Under the pieces are notes generated by a model, which saw nothing but the letters and a program-made list of their open reading frames with translations, had not been told where the DNA came from and did no database searches. A stretch of DNA of 64,000 bases from positions 55,721 through 119,720 of the forward strand of contig SXIH01000037.1 in the NCBI GenBank assembly GCA_005772895.1. The letters are read 5' to 3'. Both the position numbers and the translations under genes were made by a program. This stretch comes from Bacteroidota bacterium (GTDB taxonomy: Bacteria > Bacteroidota > Bacteroidia > 2-12-FULL-35-15). Shown here piece after piece: positions 62,165 through 64,000 of this stretch (position 1 is the first letter of the stretch; every line of letters begins with the position of its first letter).

Positions 62165-62525
62165 GCAGGCCGTTCTATCACTTCGTAGCAATACGAAGAG
62201 GAAAGTCCGGGCAACACAGAGCATCCCACTTCCTAACAGGAAGATACTTAGCAATAAGTAATAGCAAGTGCCACAGAAAATAACCACCTGACGCAAGAAA
62301 GGAAAGGGTGAAAATGTGAGGTAAGAGCTCACGGTTATGATTAGCAATAGTTGTAATGGGTAAACCTTGGGAGTTGAAAGACCAAATAAACCGAAGCTTA
62401 AGAGTGGCTCGCTCTATTCGGAGGGTAGGTTGCTTGAGTTTTACAGCGATGTAAAATCTAGATAAATGATAGAGCTTGTGCTGAACTTGTTTCAGTACTC
62501 GACAGAACCCGGCTTATAGGCCTGC
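62165..62525 (+). ncRNA. rnpB: RNase P RNA (bacterial class A)
   Basis: The catalytic RNA of ribonuclease P, which trims the 5' end of tRNA precursors. The P1 stem GCAGGCC (62165-62171) pairs with GGCCTGC (62519-62525). The universally conserved GAGGAAAGTCCGGGC lies at 62208-62222 and the 3' ACAGAACCCGGCTTA at 62502-62516, together the P4 core. A G-rich middle with GGTAAGAGCTCACGG is typical of P10-P12. The T-run 62526-62532 ends the transcript. The length of about 361 nt is normal. A hairpin near 62477-62497 is discussed in the findings. Confidence 0.95.
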
Positions 62526-62546
62526 TTTTTTTATAAACTCACTACG

Positions 62547-62570
62547 AACCTGCCTGTCGGCAGACAGGTT
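62547..62570. repeat. Palindromic repeat downstream of rnpB
   Basis: AACCTG and CAGGTT surround an inner CCTGTC-GGCA-GACAGG hairpin. This sort of small palindrome is a common short interspersed repeat in the phylum. No gene is in it. Confidence 0.5.
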
Positions 62571-62632
62571 ACGAAATTTTCGAATTACGAATCGTTTTGG
62601 TTTGTTACGGAGGGAAACAAAAAATACAAACC

Positions 62633-62660
62633 GTCATCCCGTGCCACGACACGGGATCTC
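62633..62660. repeat. 28-bp palindromic repeat, copy 2
   Basis: Identical over 28 bp to 16939-16966, with stem CCCGTG/CACGGG. It lies in the gap between rnpB and the hypothetical gene at 62745. Between this and that gene, GAGCGTAGTCGAAGG (62707-62721) is a degraded copy of the other dispersed family. Confidence 0.8.
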
Positions 62661-62744
62661 TTTGTTAGAAGCAGTAAACACAATTAACAGATTCCTAGCC
62701 TGTCCAGAGCGTAGTCGAAGGATAGTGCGGAATGACATTTTAAA

Positions 62745-63314
62745 ATGGCATTACAAAAACAAATTTTAATTATCCTTCTTCTCTTAATCTCAACATCTTC
62801 TTTCTCTCAAAAGACAAGAGATAAAGCCCGTACACATATTACAACAATTAAGTCGGGAGCACTTTTTGTTCGCTTAAGAACATCTGAATTAAAAATTACT
62901 GCTTTAAAAAGTAAAGGCATGGTAAAAGAAGCAGAAGAAATTCGGCTAGCACAAGAAGTTACCAACAAACAAATAATAGAGGCGTTTAAGAAGGAATATA
63001 AATTTTCTAAAGTTTATTTTTTCTATTCAAATCATTCTACATCTGTAAAAGAAGGAAATTACAAAGGATTAATTTTTGATGTGAATATGCAAATCGACTC
63101 CTCCTTTAACAGTAATAACTACCTTATTGGAGAGTTTGATGAAAGTGCTACTACACAATTGGATGCATTTATTATAAAAGATAAAAATTATGTTCAGTTA
63201 TCAAAACCGTTTCCTTATTTAGTTAAACAGAACCAAGCCCTTGTCAGCACTCGTTCCTACGACAAGATAGTTTTTATTTTAAATGAAAAGTTTTTCGACT
63301 TCTACGGAAAATAA
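62745..63314 (+). CDS. Hypothetical exported protein
   Basis: The 189 residues have a signal peptide (ILIILLLLISTSSFSQ). The mature part is a mixed alpha/beta domain (KEYKFSKVYFFYSNHSTSVK, then QIDSSFNSNNYLIGEFDESA) without a family I recognise. It lies alone between the rnpB region and the DEAD-box helicase. Nothing more can be assigned. Confidence 0.7.
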   Translation: MALQKQILIILLLLISTSSFSQKTRDKARTHITTIKSGALFVRLRTSELKITALKSKGMVKEAEEIRLAQEVTNKQIIEAFKKEYKFSKVYFFYSNHSTSVKEGNYKGLIFDVNMQIDSSFNSNNYLIGEFDESATTQLDAFIIKDKNYVQLSKPFPYLVKQNQALVSTRSYDKIVFILNEKFFDFYGK

Positions 63315-63346
63315 AAATAAAAAAGCTCCAATTCAATTAATTATAC

Positions 63347-63354
63347 TATCTTTG
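63347..63354 (+). promoter_or_regulatory. Promoter -7 element of the DEAD-box helicase gene
   Basis: TATCTTTG matches TAnnTTTG. Transcription would start near 63361, giving a leader of about 170 nt before the ATG at 63530. Confidence 0.5.
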
Positions 63355-63360
63355 CCGAAG

Positions 63361-63529
63361 TTTTAGTCAAAATAGGATTTTTGCTGAGACGAATTTACGA
63401 CTGTAGAACATTGCCGAAAAAGCCCAGAAACCAATGATGGTGGGCTCCTTATAAAACAGTTGTCGGATTCAACTCACATGTACTTCCTTGTAAGTGACGA
63501 CTGTATAAATTAACTTAATAAAAAATTAA
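63361..63529 (+). promoter_or_regulatory. Long structured 5' leader of the DEAD-box helicase gene
   Basis: The leader holds ACGACTGT twice (63397-63404 and 63497-63504). Each copy can pair with ACAGTTGT (63456-63463) in between: 8 bp upstream, 9 bp downstream (with GAC/GTC extension). A further AGCCCA/TGGGCT hairpin (63421-63426 / 63441-63446) is nested in the upstream option. The two pairings exclude each other. This could be a temperature- or protein-sensing switch. Confidence 0.5.
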
Positions 63530-64000
63530 TGAACAAATTTGAAGCGTTAGGCTTTAACAAGGCTATTGTTAAGGCTGTAACAGAATTGGGTTTTGAAAAT
63601 CCAACTCCTATTCAGGAAAAAGTAATTCCTGTATTATTAACCGGTACAACCGATTTAGTGGCTCTAGCCCAAACAGGAACTGGTAAAACGGCAGCATTTG
63701 GTTTGCCTTTAACACACTTAGTAGATTTCAGTTCGCGTGATACGCAAGCTGTGATTATTTGCCCAACACGTGAATTGTGTATGCAAATTACCCGCGATTT
63801 ACAGAGTTATACCAAATACATTGATGGTGCAAACATTGTAGCCATTTATGGTGGTGCAAGTATCGACAATCAATCTCGCGATATTAAGAGAGGTGCACAA
63901 ATTGTTGTTGCAACTCCTGGACGTTTGTGTGATATGATTGATCGCAGACGAGTAAACTTCAGCAATGTGCGTTTTGCTATTTTAGATGAAGCAGATGAAA
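63530..64000 (+). CDS. DEAD-box RNA helicase (3' end outside window)
   Basis: The frame is open from ATG 63530 to the window edge (157 codons). The Q motif is FEALGFNKAIVKAVTELGFE, then PTPIQEKVIPV; motif I is AQTGTGKT (about 47-54), Ia is PTRELCMQI, Ib-like GGASIDNQ and VATPGRL, and motif II DEAD is at the edge. It unwinds RNA for ribosome assembly or mRNA turnover, probably including cold growth. Whether it is DeaD-, RhlE- or CsdA-like needs its C-terminus, which is not in the window. Confidence 0.93.

Noticed and set aside
62095..62347. Short open frames on both strands across the RNase P RNA.
   Set aside because: They lie within rnpB and have no start context or conservation; the RNA signatures explain the DNA.

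Overview
This window is about 64 kb of low-GC chromosomal DNA from a member of the Bacteroidota, most likely a Flavobacteriales-like or environmental Bacteroidia lineage. The evidence is a 287-residue primary sigma factor that starts close to region 1.2, type IX secretion (T9SS) C-terminal sorting domains, a gliding-motility-associated C-terminal domain, repeated TAnnTTTG promoter elements, few Shine-Dalgarno sequences and a Bacteroidota-type gene order. Most of the content is core chromosome. No phage, transposase, CRISPR array, rRNA or tRNA was seen.

Layout. 1-4 kb: a long-form GapA (partial), RpoD and the HtrA/DegP protease, all on the minus strand. 4.1-8.7 kb: a plus-strand run of a membrane-anchored unknown, DapF, an unknown, a GNAT acetyltransferase and a seven-heme cytochrome fused to TPRs. 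8.7-10.9 kb: a DUF5916/CBM9-like outer-membrane protein cut by an in-frame TAA. 11-13.5 kb: MltG and a phosphohexomutase. 13.5-25 kb: a minus-strand block with RlmI-like methyltransferase, RecQ, UvrB, AroE, an AAA ATPase preceded by 15-bp iterated repeats, DedA, rhodanese, ComA-like phosphosulfolactate synthase and a TPR protein. 25.2-31 kb: GlmM-like mutase, cysteine desulfurase, histidine kinase, beta-lactamase-fold hydrolase and an AraC regulator. 31-37.4 kb: secreted T9SS cargo, with two tandem CxxCH proteins, a CHU_C protein and an M36 metallopeptidase. 37.5-38.9 kb: a small accessory islet with a TIR-like (PF10137-type) protein and a two-TM miniprotein. 38.9-45.3 kb: TPR-PP2C phosphatase, SulP transporter, lipoprotein, desaturase and TPR protein. 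45.4-56.2 kb: FolP, then DUF1599, a DoxX-like protein, an ABC permease, TpiA, PrmA, a giant secreted protein split by an in-frame TGA, and PlsY. 56.2-64 kb: small envelope proteins, ComEC, a phosphodiesterase-like lipoprotein, an Smr protein, the RNase P RNA gene and the start of a DEAD-box helicase with a long structured leader.

How it fits together. Several genes serve the cell wall and envelope (dapF, glmM, mltG, plsY, comEC). Others serve DNA repair (uvrB, recQ), RNA metabolism (rnpB, deaD-like, rlmI-like) and surface secretion. Intergenic space is populated by palindromic dispersed repeats, typically pairs of inverted copies containing the core GACTCCGCTC. They sit downstream of genes, and at one place they form the C-terminal codons of folP.

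The most interesting items are the TIR-like/two-TM islet, the 15-bp in-phase repeats upstream of the AAA ATPase, the helicase leader with two mutually exclusive stems, and two long envelope genes interrupted by single in-frame stop codons with no frameshift.
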